Source of the DNA: an uncultured Alphaproteobacteria bacterium
GTDB lineage: Bacteria; Pseudomonadota; Alphaproteobacteria; Rickettsiales; UBA1997
NCBI GenBank assembly: GCA_903927415.1
Contig: CAIYMZ010000136.1
Span: 1-15,546 of the forward strand
Direction of reading: 5' to 3'
DNA: 15,546 nucleotides
In this document: piece after piece, positions 1-8,855 of the stretch
Position numbering within the stretch: position 1 is the stretch's first letter
How the letters are laid out: each line of letters starts with the position of its first letter
Notes under the pieces: model-generated
Told to the model about the DNA's origin: nothing
The model's database searches: none
Seen by the model: only the letters and a program-made list of their open reading frames with translations
Translations under genes and position numbers: made by a program

Positions 1-298
1 CCCCGCACTTGTTGCGGGGTCCAGAAAGATGAAAATGAAATCGGTATTTTCAACTAGAATGAGTATATTCCAAAGCCACTTCAAACTTGAACAAACCGAT
101 TTTCAAGTTTGTCACTCCGAGCTTTTTTTCTGCGAAATTATGAACCTTTCGTAGCAAGGAATTCGAGGAAAATTCTTCCTAAATTCTACACCAAAAGAAA
201 GGTAGAAATGCTTGAAACACTTGAATCCAGAGAGGAAGATTGGCCTGTTATTTTTGTGGCTGGGTTGGTGGGTTTTTCAGAGTGTCCCTAGGTCATTT
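1..298. other. Gene-free stretch with dyad repeats
   Basis: I see no convincing gene here. Bases 1-19 form a hairpin (arms 1-7 and 13-19) that is the reverse complement of the dyad core at the far end of the window. Bases 82-91 and 102-111 form a second perfect 10-base inverted repeat with a 10-base loop, followed on the plus strand by a T-run near 123-129. That arrangement is only loosely terminator-like, because the T-run is about 12 bases away. The rest is A/T-rich sequence downstream of the leftward ATPase gene and may be old interspersed repeat material. Confidence 0.5.
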
Positions 299-1444
299 TT
301 AGGCGATAAAATTTAAATAATTTTCCCGATTAATAATTTTATATTCAGCCTCAGGATAGCTCTCCAGCCACTTGCTACGACTAGTCGGAGAAGCTGATTT
401 ATCTCCCCATTTTATTTCGTAGCCAAAAAGTTTTCCGCCTCTTTCTTCAACCAAATCAACTTCTTTTTGATCCCAAGTTCTCCAGAAAAAATCGCTGGCG
501 TAAATTTTTTTGTAATGCCTTTTTTTGAGGCGCTCGATGACAATAAAATTTTCCCACAAAGCCCCGACATCATTGCGTAGATCGATGTTATTCAAATTAG
601 AAATAACCGCATTTCTCACGCCAATATCACAAAAATAATACTTACTTTTTTTGACAATTTCCTTGCGTAAATTTTTGGAAAAGCCGCGCAAATTGTAGAG
701 AATAAAAGATTTTTCCATCAAATCCAAATAGCGCGCGACTGTTTTTTGATCTAGCCCCAACTGTTGTCCCAACTCGGTTTGCGAGACTTCGTTGCCGATT
801 TGAAAAGCAACCAATCGCAACAGATCAACCAGCTTTTTAGAATTTTTAATATTTTCCAAAGCGAGAATGTCTTTGAACAAGTAGGAGTTAGTAATTTCCT
901 GCAGAAATTGCGTTTTGTCTTTTTTGGTTTTGGCCGTGATGACATCGGGATAAGAGCCGTAAATCAGCCGCTCTTTGAGATGTTCTTTCATCTCCTGTTT
1001 GTTGTAAATTTTGCTCAATTCCAATTCAGAAATCGGATGCAAATTCAGCGCAATTTTTCGACCTGTTAGCGGTTCGCCAACTTGGCCAGAAAGTTCAAAA
1101 GATGACGATCCTGTCGCGATGACTTTTAGCTTGGGGATGTGGTCAACCATTAGTTTCAGAGCTGTACCGATATTTGGAATATTCTGCGCTTCGTCGATCG
1201 CAATTACATCGTAACCAGCAACATATTCTTTGATGGTTTTCAGATCGCAGGAAGAAAGTAAATGTTGAATTGTGATGTCGTCGCCAGTGTCGAAACGACT
1301 TTTTAACTTTGGATTTTCTTTGAGAAAATTTTTGATCAGTGTGGTTTTGCCAACCCTTCTCGCGCCGTAGATCATCAAGGCTTTTTGCGGTTCTAAAATT
1401 TTTGAAAGGTCGTAAATTCGGTTGATTCCTCTGATAATTCCCAT
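299..1444 (-). CDS. AAA_14/DUF4143-type ATPase
   Basis: This is a 381-residue ATPase of the AAA_14 plus DUF4143 architecture. Such genes are common and often multicopy in host-associated and environmental bacteria, and their role is unresolved; some have been suggested to be toxin-antitoxin-like or DNA-related. Walker A is GARRVGKT (residues 27-34) and Walker B is VIAIDE (80-85). A winged-helix-like stretch follows around residues 225-255. The C-terminal domain has a PD-(D/E)XK-like pattern with D330, E343 and K345 (KEVD, then YEIKW), which suggests a nuclease fold but does not show activity. The ATG is preceded by GGAG at a usable spacing. It lies 56 bases downstream of the intact ABC exporter on the same strand. 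A remnant of a second family member lies at 3457-3687. The family call is confident; the function is unknown. Confidence 0.85.
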   Translation of the reverse strand: MGIIRGINRIYDLSKILEPQKALMIYGARRVGKTTLIKNFLKENPKLKSRFDTGDDITIQHLLSSCDLKTIKEYVAGYDVIAIDEAQNIPNIGTALKLMVDHIPKLKVIATGSSSFELSGQVGEPLTGRKIALNLHPISELELSKIYNKQEMKEHLKERLIYGSYPDVITAKTKKDKTQFLQEITNSYLFKDILALENIKNSKKLVDLLRLVAFQIGNEVSQTELGQQLGLDQKTVARYLDLMEKSFILYNLRGFSKNLRKEIVKKSKYYFCDIGVRNAVISNLNNIDLRNDVGALWENFIVIERLKKRHYKKIYASDFFWRTWDQKEVDLVEERGGKLFGYEIKWGDKSASPTSRSKWLESYPEAEYKIINRENYLNFIA

Positions 1445-1469
1445 GACTCTGACTCCGTGAAATTAATGG

Positions 1470-1496
1470 ATTTTGCGGAATGCTACTCCGCGAAAT
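1470..1496. repeat. Small hairpin between exporter and ATPase genes
   Basis: Arms 1470-1479 and 1487-1496 pair over 10 positions with one G-T mismatch, around a 7-base loop. It lies in the 56-base gap between the exporter stop and the ATPase start. It could attenuate or stabilise the shared transcript. No U-run follows on either strand, so I do not call it an intrinsic terminator. Confidence 0.4.
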
Positions 1497-1500
1497 TCAA

Positions 1501-3294
<1,794 letters not shown>

Positions 3295-3338
3295 TTTGTT
3301 TATTTTTTTTGTTGGATTTTAAGTTTTGCCGCAAGGCT

Positions 3339-3441
3339 TCCTGCCGGCTGCAAGACGGGGTTTGCAACCCCGTCTTCCCGTTCATTTCCGCTTTTACTTT
3401 GAACTGAACGTATGGGCGGGGTTACAAACCCCGCCCAGCTG
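3339..3441. repeat. Two-hairpin repeat element, copy 1
   Basis: Hairpin A has perfect 11-base arms (3352-3362, 3366-3376) around loop TGC. Hairpin B has perfect 10-base arms (3414-3423, 3427-3436) around loop ACA. GAACGTATGGG leads into hairpin B. The second element at about 13479-13600 has the same order, loops TGT and ACA, and the same lead-in (GAACGTTGGG). The shared left edge is near CTTCCT and the right edge near GCTG. It resembles paired REP-type or non-autonomous palindromic elements. Copy 1 is flanked by 24-base direct repeats. No transposase is encoded in it. Confidence 0.8.
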
Positions 3442-3443
3442 AG

Positions 3444-3467
3444 GAATTTTTTTGCATCATTTTGTTT
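3444..3467. repeat. Right copy of 24-base direct repeat
   Basis: This is the partner of 3278-3301 with a single mismatch. It carries the TGA stop (3457-3459) of the DUF4143 remnant. Confidence 0.75.
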
Positions 3468-3687
3468 TTGAATTGAGATTTTGCAGCGAAACCAACTTGG
3501 TCCCGAGATACTCCCCGCCAGCATTCCCGCCGTAAACAAAATATTCTTCAACTTTATTTTTGTGCAGTTTGGAAAAATATTTTAGGGGGCTATCGCAATT
3601 GAGGGTGGCGGCGGATTTTATTTCGAAGGCTTTTACTTTGTTTTTCTCTTCAGAAATGCAGTCAATTTCGTAGCCTGTTTTGTCACG
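3457..3687 (-). pseudogene. 3' remnant of a second DUF4143-type ATPase
   Basis: Read on the minus strand, 76 codons and a TGA translate to a C-terminal DUF4143 domain: RDKTGYEIDCI, then KAFEIKS, then VEEYFVYGGNAGGEYLG. The D and E-x-K spacing resembles that of the intact ATPase at 299-1444 (KEVD, YEIKW). The codon before the first Arg is a stop, and everything N-terminal, including the P-loop ATPase, is missing. The break point coincides with the 3' end of the 901-residue gene, whose TGA (3683-3685) lies inside this remnant in another frame. It is not a simple copy of the 299-1444 gene, because the residues differ widely. No start codon is visible, so it is probably not translated on its own. 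Confidence 0.8.
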
Positions 3688-6388
3688 TCAAGCTGCGGGG
3701 AGCGGGGGAGGCTCGGGTTACGCTTTGTGCAACGACTCCTTCGTTTGGGACATCTCCATCTGAGACATCTTCTAAGTAGATATCTCTCGCCCCCACAGCT
3801 TCTCCACTGTTCGAATCGTGATCAGAAGCTGTATCACCGTTTTCTGAGATGGGCTCCAACTCTAGTGCGCCATCTCGTCTTCCCGTACTTCCCGAGCCTG
3901 CCGGAAGGCGAACGACATCATCCTCACCAGCACCTGCAGCAGCTTCTAAGGCCGGAGCTGGAGCGATAGTGGTGCCTCTCCTTCTTCTTTGTTTGCAACG
4001 ATAAGTGATAAAAATGGCCCCCAAAAGCGCTCCAACCGCCGCCCCTATTCCTATTGCTTCAGATCGATTCAATCTCGTTGCCGATCTTTCATCCGGATTT
4101 GCTGGCGTCGCTACTGTCGGTGGCGTAGGCCTTGACGTAGGCCGCCATATTGGCGCAGGCGTTGGCGCGGGCGTTGGTGTAGGCGTTGGTGTGTGTCCCG
4201 CTGATCCAGACCCGACAGATCCAGATCCCGATTCTATCGATCCTGACGGCAACTCTATTGCTCCGGCGTCAATAACGATAACAGAGCCATCTATGTATGA
4301 ACTATCCTTTCTGCGCATGTTAAATATCCTCATATTTCCAGATATGGAATGGCGCTGTTGAAAAGATGAGGGGTCTTCTTCGCTATAAGTGTAGGAAAGG
4401 CTCGGGTCGATTGTTATTCTTAAAGTTGTTCCATTATCTTGTCTGATGACTTGCGTTACTCCATTCTCCATTTCAACCACCTGATCTCCTGGCTTGTATT
4501 GAGGATTTCTGCCCCAAATAGTCTCAAAAGTTTCGTGATCCGAGATCCCCAATGATCTTGAATCTATTGGAGGAAAGCCATCCGGAGAATAACCTTGATT
4601 CATTACAGAAAATATCCCAGGAGCTCCAAGCTGATAAGAGACTTCCCCTCCGGTATCGCCATGTTGAAGGCCGAGCAGGCGAAATAGCTCACGAGTAATT
4701 ACTTTTTCCTCCTGCGTTGATAATTCGGAATCTTCAACCAAGAGGTCATCTATGATTGCAAAAGCATGAGCTCTGCCATGGGTAAAGGTGTTGACTATCC
4801 CGCCATTTCTAGAATTTAAAGCAGCTTTACAAATAGTTGTGACGTAGTCTTGACAGACATCTTCGCCATCTTCGTTGAAAAATTCGATGCCGTAGCGTTC
4901 TAATTTTTTATTAACGCTTGTAACAATTTTTTTTATAATTTCTGGAGAAATTTCATGAGATGCGGATGCCAAATTTTCAAAAGCTACTTTTTCACAAGCG
5001 TCGGCACTGCTGAGGAGGCGATATCTTGTGACTTCTTCGCCGCATTCGTGAGTTGGCAGTCCAGAAGCAAAGCCCAATGGCTTGACATAGTGGCGAACGC
5101 TTGGCGGTAGATCTCTATCCGCGACTGAACTTGTTCCGATTTTTAGAATTTCTTCAGTGTCGGATCCTGCATCAATTACCAAAGTGACCCCGGTTTTGTT
5201 GAGATTTTTTGTGTCTAGAAAAGGATCTGATGGATTGCTACGCGATGGGTAATTCAGAGTTGTTCCTTCAAAAGTCGTTCCCTCGAAATCGATCACTTTT
5301 TGGTCGAAAATGGTTAACCGGATATTTGCTCCATTAAAATTAGCGCCTTTACAACTTGAGGAATAGTCGGGGTTGTATGATCCAATCATTACCCTTCCGG
5401 TAATGTTGCTAAAATTAGCTTGATCAAGGTTACATGTTTCAAAAATTGTAACATGTTCTTTTCCTGCGAAATTAGCGCCGGATAAATTGCAGTCAGAGAA
5501 ATGTGTGAAAAGCGAGGTCGTAGAAAAATCTACATCATGCAAATCTTGTCCGACAATATTGCGTGGCAAAATAATTTCTCCTGACGAGTCGGTCTTAAAT
5601 CGATCTTTAAGTGCGGCGAGAGAGATTTTTTCTCCAGGATGTTCGGTGCGAAATTTTTCTATTTCGGTACCAAATTGTTCCGCGGTAATTTCTGGAAGAT
5701 CGTGGCTAAGTTCTCGACTTGTGGCGACAGATTTTCTGGCTTCGTCCAAATTTTCTTCAAATATTTTTTTAATTTCTTTGTTAGTGGTGCGTAACTCGCC
5801 CTTTGCAGAAGCTGCGTGAGACAAGGCTGTTGTTGGAGGTGTCGTAGATGAGGCAGCTTTACCGCCGTGCAAACGTCCGAGTTTTGCAGAATGATCTCTG
5901 TCCTTAGCTTCTGGTTGTGCTGGTACGCGGCCGCCGCGTAAATATCTTGATCCTGATGAAGTTTTTAGCGCGCCATCCCCCATATCTTCGCCCAGCAAAT
6001 CTTTTTTTAATTCTTCTTGAAAAACGCTAGCGGTTGTTTCGGTAATCATTCCAAGAAGAAGCAGTATCACAATAAACAGTCGCATGCTTTTCGGACGAGA
6101 TGATGCAGAAAAAAAACGAGGATTGGCTGCAATAAATTCTTCATAATCTCTTTTCACATCGTAATAAGTAGACGGTATCGCGTCGGCATAAGTAGCGGCG
6201 GGTACGGTATCGCCTTCTTTTGCGGGGTCACCAAGACCAATAAGGGCTTTTCTTGCGTAGAATTCTTTCAGAGCCGCTGTTGTTTTGCCTCGTAGCTCTT
6301 GGTCTTGTCGTATAGCTTCTCTTTTGGCCATTTTGTTCTTCTGAAGTCCAATCTGACGATGTTTAGCGCCTCTTAGCTCTCTTGACAT
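3683..6388 (-). CDS. Large orphan membrane protein: pentapeptide-like repeats plus degenerate metzincin-like domain
   Basis: I do not recognise this 901-residue protein as a named family. Visible order: basic, polar N-terminus (1-101); hydrophobic segment MRLFIVILLLLGM from 102; low-complexity region (about 121-275); pentapeptide-like repeats such as LSGANF, LDQANF and KGANFNGAN (about 277-377); a mixed region with cysteines; a metzincin-like region (about 500-640); Gly/Ser and Pro/Thr-rich linker (about 715-770); a second hydrophobic helix (about 778-797) followed by RCKQRRRR; and an acidic tail of about 100 residues. The metzincin signature HExxHxxGxxH reads R566-E-L-F-R570-L-L-G573-L-Q-H576, with a Met-turn-like SVMN (Met596) and an IWG segment afterwards. 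Two zinc ligands are lost, so proteolysis is unlikely. AGAGGA precedes the chosen ATG by about five bases. An alternative start at Met102 would create a signal peptide. It lies between truncated genes on both sides; a role in surface or host contact is inference only. Confidence 0.85.
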   Translation of the reverse strand: MSRELRGAKHRQIGLQKNKMAKREAIRQDQELRGKTTAALKEFYARKALIGLGDPAKEGDTVPAATYADAIPSTYYDVKRDYEEFIAANPRFFSASSRPKSMRLFIVILLLLGMITETTASVFQEELKKDLLGEDMGDGALKTSSGSRYLRGGRVPAQPEAKDRDHSAKLGRLHGGKAASSTTPPTTALSHAASAKGELRTTNKEIKKIFEENLDEARKSVATSRELSHDLPEITAEQFGTEIEKFRTEHPGEKISLAALKDRFKTDSSGEIILPRNIVGQDLHDVDFSTTSLFTHFSDCNLSGANFAGKEHVTIFETCNLDQANFSNITGRVMIGSYNPDYSSSCKGANFNGANIRLTIFDQKVIDFEGTTFEGTTLNYPSRSNPSDPFLDTKNLNKTGVTLVIDAGSDTEEILKIGTSSVADRDLPPSVRHYVKPLGFASGLPTHECGEEVTRYRLLSSADACEKVAFENLASASHEISPEIIKKIVTSVNKKLERYGIEFFNEDGEDVCQDYVTTICKAALNSRNGGIVNTFTHGRAHAFAIIDDLLVEDSELSTQEEKVITRELFRLLGLQHGDTGGEVSYQLGAPGIFSVMNQGYSPDGFPPIDSRSLGISDHETFETIWGRNPQYKPGDQVVEMENGVTQVIRQDNGTTLRITIDPSLSYTYSEEDPSSFQQRHSISGNMRIFNMRRKDSSYIDGSVIVIDAGAIELPSGSIESGSGSVGSGSAGHTPTPTPTPAPTPAPIWRPTSRPTPPTVATPANPDERSATRLNRSEAIGIGAAVGALLGAIFITYRCKQRRRRGTTIAPAPALEAAAGAGEDDVVRLPAGSGSTGRRDGALELEPISENGDTASDHDSNSGEAVGARDIYLEDVSDGDVPNEGVVAQSVTRASPAPRSLT

Positions 6389-6400
6389 ATTCTTCCTCTT
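6376..6400 (-). promoter_or_regulatory. Shine-Dalgarno site for the 901-residue protein
   Basis: On the minus strand, AGAGGAAGAAT immediately precedes the ATG at 6388-6386. It is one of the clearest ribosome binding sites in the window and favours this start over Met102, which has no comparable site. Confidence 0.6.
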
Positions 6401-6413
6401 TAAATTTTTTAAA

Positions 6414-6635
6414 TTACAAAACTACATCCAACCCAATATCCACCGCTCTCGCCGAGATAAAATCCGTTAATGATAATTTTTTTATGTCGGAAATTTGGTC
6501 GAGCTTCTCGATCGTGTAATCGATGATTGCCTTGTTTTTGATTTTAACGAGAGGCTTGGGAAGCGTGTCAGTGAGCGGTCTCATGCGCTCTCCACGTCCG
6601 GCGGCAAAAATAAAAGCTTGGGTGATTTCGACCAT
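6414..6635 (-). pseudogene. Chimeric remnant: start of a MurU-type nucleotidyltransferase joined to the end of nadC
   Basis: A 73-codon open frame has two sources. Codons 1 to about 46 (6489-6635) match the N-terminus of sugar-phosphate nucleotidyltransferases of the MurU/mannose-1-phosphate guanylyltransferase type (FIFAAGRGERMRPLT, then LPKPLVKI), which contains the nucleotide-binding loop. From about codon 50 (6414-6488) it matches the C-terminus of the intact NadC of this window: DFIS, then ARAVDIGLDV. At DNA level 6424-6456 matches 7981-8013 at 28 of 33 positions. Relative to the intact gene, seven codons after DFIS are deleted in frame. The normal enzymes are about 230-300 residues, so neither activity can survive. 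It starts with ATG but no clear ribosome site, and it stops 25 bases before the 901-residue gene. Translation into a short peptide is possible but unlikely to matter. Confidence 0.8.
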
Positions 6636-6732
6636 GTTTTAAACAAAAATGAATATTTAATTTTGGCAAATTTTGAATTTTCAAAAAACGCCTACCTTCT
6701 CGAGCTTAGAATGGAGCGGGTCAAATTTTTGT

Positions 6733-6757
6733 AATTTTGCACACCGTGTGCAAAATT
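6733..6757. repeat. 25-base perfect palindrome
   Basis: Arms 6733-6744 and 6746-6757 (AATTTTGCACAC and its complement) flank one central base, and weaker symmetry extends outward. It lies in the 154-base gap downstream of the broken exporter. It could be a transcription factor operator or a transcript-end hairpin. No T-run follows, so I leave the role open. Confidence 0.5.
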
Positions 6758-6789
6758 CAAAATTAAATTTCCGGATTTGAATTTGGCTT

Positions 6790-7790
6790 TTACCACAATT
6801 GCGAAGCTGAAGCTTTGCCAACTTGGTAAGTTAAAACTCCACCGACCTGCGAGTCCCAAAGTCTTTTGTAGGTGCCTTTTAAAGCGATTAATTCTGCATG
6901 AGTTCCATCTTCAACAATTTCTCCGTGATCGAAAACTAAAATGCGATCCATGATTTTTAATGTCGAAAGGCGATGCGCGATGACCAGAGTAGTTTTGTTT
7001 TGCATCAATTTTTTTAAGCTGTCCTGAATAATATTTTCAGTGCTAGAATCCAGAGCTGATGTGGCTTCATCCAAAATCAAAATCGGTGCATTTTTTAAAA
7101 AAGCGCGCGCAATAGCGATTCTTTGACGCTGTCCGCCAGAAAGTTTTATGTTGGAAATGTTACCTAAAACATCGGCTACATTTCCCATGATTCGGGTTTG
7201 CTGATTAGCGATGTTTAGCGACATGCGATTAGTTAATCTGGCGGCACGAACTGCCATCAAAATAAATAAACTGGCCCATAAAATCAGGCCGAAAGCGAAA
7301 GCTTTGTGAATAGAAAATAGCGCAATAAAAGCAAAAATTAGCGCCAGAATCGAGTTTAAAAAACTGTAAAGAATAGTTTCAAGCATTGCCGGCATTGTCT
7401 TGATAAGGTCGCGAATTTTATTGGTAAGGGAGCCGGAAAAGCTATTTTGGAAAAAACTGTGCGAATGCTGCATCACGTATTCCATTGATTCAGAAGTAAT
7501 TTTTTTCTCATCAAAGGCGTAATTTTTGCCCAAGCATAATCAGAAAAATGCCAAATAATATTCGATATGGCGGTAACAAAAATCAAAAAAACAGCAAAAG
7601 GCCACACCTCGGCAATCACTGACTCTCTAGGCGTGGCAGCGATTTTATCGATCAAAAGTTTTGAAGCGTAAGGCCACAGCGCAATATCAATTGCATTGTA
7701 AAGAACAACAAAGACGTGGAGCCCAAGGTAGAATTTGAAAGGTTTTGCAGTGTTAAAAAGAAATGAGAGTGCGGTTTGATTTTTGTGCAT
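6790..7790 (-). pseudogene. Decayed ABC exporter, paralogue of the 1501-3294 gene
   Basis: Two reading frames together cover a shortened exporter. The first (from ATG 7788-7790) gives about 95 residues equivalent to the N-terminus of the intact paralogue. At the A-run near 7500-7507, one base is missing compared with the intact gene, and the protein continues in another frame at KKITSESM. Later, GNISNIK (7146-7165 region) runs directly into LSGGQRQR, whereas in the intact gene these points are at residues 216 and 477. The loss is 260 codons (780 bases) in frame, and includes the last membrane helices, Walker A and the Q-loop. Signature, Walker B (LILDE), SALD and H-loop remain. Without Walker A it cannot bind ATP normally. 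Both lesions mark it as a pseudogene. It lies downstream of nadC and a large inverted repeat. Confidence 0.9.
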
Positions 7791-7849
7791 TTGGTAAATT
7801 TCTAAGATTTTTTTACAAGATTCTCAAACTGTTCAGACTGAGGATATTG

Positions 7850-7939
7850 AGCCAATGGACCCCGTCATTCGACGGGGTGACAATTTGTGGCGCAACCTCC
7901 CACCATTGTCACCCCATCGAATGACGGGGTCCATTGGCT
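7850..7939. repeat. Large nested inverted repeat at the 3' end of nadC
   Basis: Arms 7850-7884 and 7905-7939 are 35 bases long and complementary except at one position, with a 20-base spacer. Each arm contains its own smaller dyad (CCCCGTC, ATTC, GACGGGG in the left arm), so the DNA could form a cruciform. The motif GGACCCCG, then CGGGGTGAC, also occurs in the repeats at the window ends, which suggests one repeat family. The nadC stop codon (7938-7940) falls in the right arm, so the element defines the gene's end and may also end or protect its transcript. No U-run follows. Confidence 0.85.
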
Positions 7940-8837
7940 AATTCAAAGCTCGATTTTTTGAATTAGGGACCAACCTCGACACATCTAAACCAATATCAAC
8001 AGCTCTTGCCGAGTGAGTTAAATAGCCGCTGGAGATGAAGTCAATGTTGAGATGAGAGAAGCTTTTTATGTTGTCCAAATTCACGCCGCCGGAGATTTCG
8101 ATTTTTATTTTTGTGGATTTTTTGCGGATTAACGCCGCGCATTTTTTTATTTCTGCGGGCCGCATGTTGTCGAGCATGATGATGTCGGGGCTTGTTGACA
8201 CTGCTTCGGCGACTTGTTTGAAATTGTCGCACTCGACTTCGATTGGTTGTCGGTTGTCGGTTGACGGTTGGCGGTTTTTGATTTTTTCAATTGCGTTTTT
8301 TATTCCGCCAGCCGCGGCGATGTGATTGTCTTTTACCAAAATTAAATCCGACAAATTCATCCGGTGATTTTTTCCGCCGCCGATTTTTACGGCGTATTTT
8401 TGTAGGGCGCGCAGGGTTGGAATTGTTTTGCGGGTGTCGAGAATTTTGATTTTTTTATTGCCGAGCGCTTCAACAAATTTTTTCGTCAATGTCGCCACGC
8501 CGCTTAAATGCTGGATCAAATTGAGGATCACTCTTTCGCCGGCAAAAATTAATTTGGCGTCGCCGTGACCGCGAGCGATTGTTTTTTTTGCCGAAAGTTT
8601 TGCTCCGTCCTTCACCAAAATTTTTAAATCGAGTTTGGAATTTTTGAACTTCGTCGATTTTTTTAACTGTAAAAAAACTTCCGAAATTATTTCCGCACCG
8701 CAAAAAATAATTTCTTCTCGGGCGTTGATTTCGAAAGTGACGAGTGTGTTTTTGGGAATTGTTAAATCGGAGGTGATGTCGTTGAGGGCGCGATCTTCTA
8801 GGAGAGAGAGGGCGATTATTTTTTTTGCGCTGAGCAT
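7938..8837 (-). CDS. nadC: Nicotinate-nucleotide pyrophosphorylase (carboxylating)
   Basis: Quinolinate phosphoribosyltransferase converts quinolinate and PRPP to nicotinate mononucleotide, CO2 and pyrophosphate, in cytosolic de novo NAD synthesis. The 299-residue product is slightly longer than the usual 275-290. Conserved blocks are visible: LNLIQHLSGVATLT, KILDTRKTIPTLR (substrate arginines), KIGGGKNHRMNLSD, ILVKDNHI, EVECDN, IMLDNM and EISGGV. A low-complexity NRQPSTDNRQP stretch, encoded by 7-base tandem repeats (8245-8276), accounts for part of the extra length. The C-terminal tail after DIGLDV is unusual and ends in an inverted repeat. The gene starts 18 bases after the upstream helical-repeat gene and is probably in its operon. 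A broken second copy of the 3' end lies at 6414-6488. Confidence 0.96.
   Translation of the reverse strand: MLSAKKIIALSLLEDRALNDITSDLTIPKNTLVTFEINAREEIIFCGAEIISEVFLQLKKSTKFKNSKLDLKILVKDGAKLSAKKTIARGHGDAKLIFAGERVILNLIQHLSGVATLTKKFVEALGNKKIKILDTRKTIPTLRALQKYAVKIGGGKNHRMNLSDLILVKDNHIAAAGGIKNAIEKIKNRQPSTDNRQPIEVECDNFKQVAEAVSTSPDIIMLDNMRPAEIKKCAALIRKKSTKIKIEISGGVNLDNIKSFSHLNIDFISSGYLTHSARAVDIGLDVSRLVPNSKNRALN
8245..8276. repeat. 7-base tandem repeat inside nadC
   Basis: On the minus strand the unit is AACCGNC, present 4.5 times in a row (plus-strand units begin at 8245, 8252, 8259, 8266 and 8273). Seven is not a multiple of three, so gain or loss of one unit would shift the nadC frame. As it stands the frame is open. 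The two central units are identical. Confidence 0.85.
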
Positions 8838-8855
8838 TAAATTGCGACTTATTTT

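Noticed and set aside
109..291. 60-codon plus-strand frame near the left edge
   Set aside because: It begins with TTG, has no ribosome site, and lies in repeat-like sequence; nothing in it resembles a known domain.
3300..3551. 83-codon minus-strand frame
   Set aside because: It runs through the two-hairpin repeat and is out of frame with the recognisable DUF4143 remnant.
4005..4361. 118-codon plus-strand frame with GVGVGVGV repeats
   Set aside because: It is the antisense of the Pro/Thr linker of the 901-residue protein.
4601..4693. Diversity-generating retroelement as the cause of the His-to-Arg changes
   Set aside because: Both changes are A to G, but there is no reverse transcriptase and no template repeat in the window.
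6733..6757. Intrinsic terminator for the broken exporter
   Set aside because: The palindrome is real but has a one-base centre and no following T-run on either strand.
7473..7533. Programmed frameshift joining the two exporter pieces
   Set aside because: The A-run could slip, but the further loss of 260 codons including Walker A makes rescue pointless.
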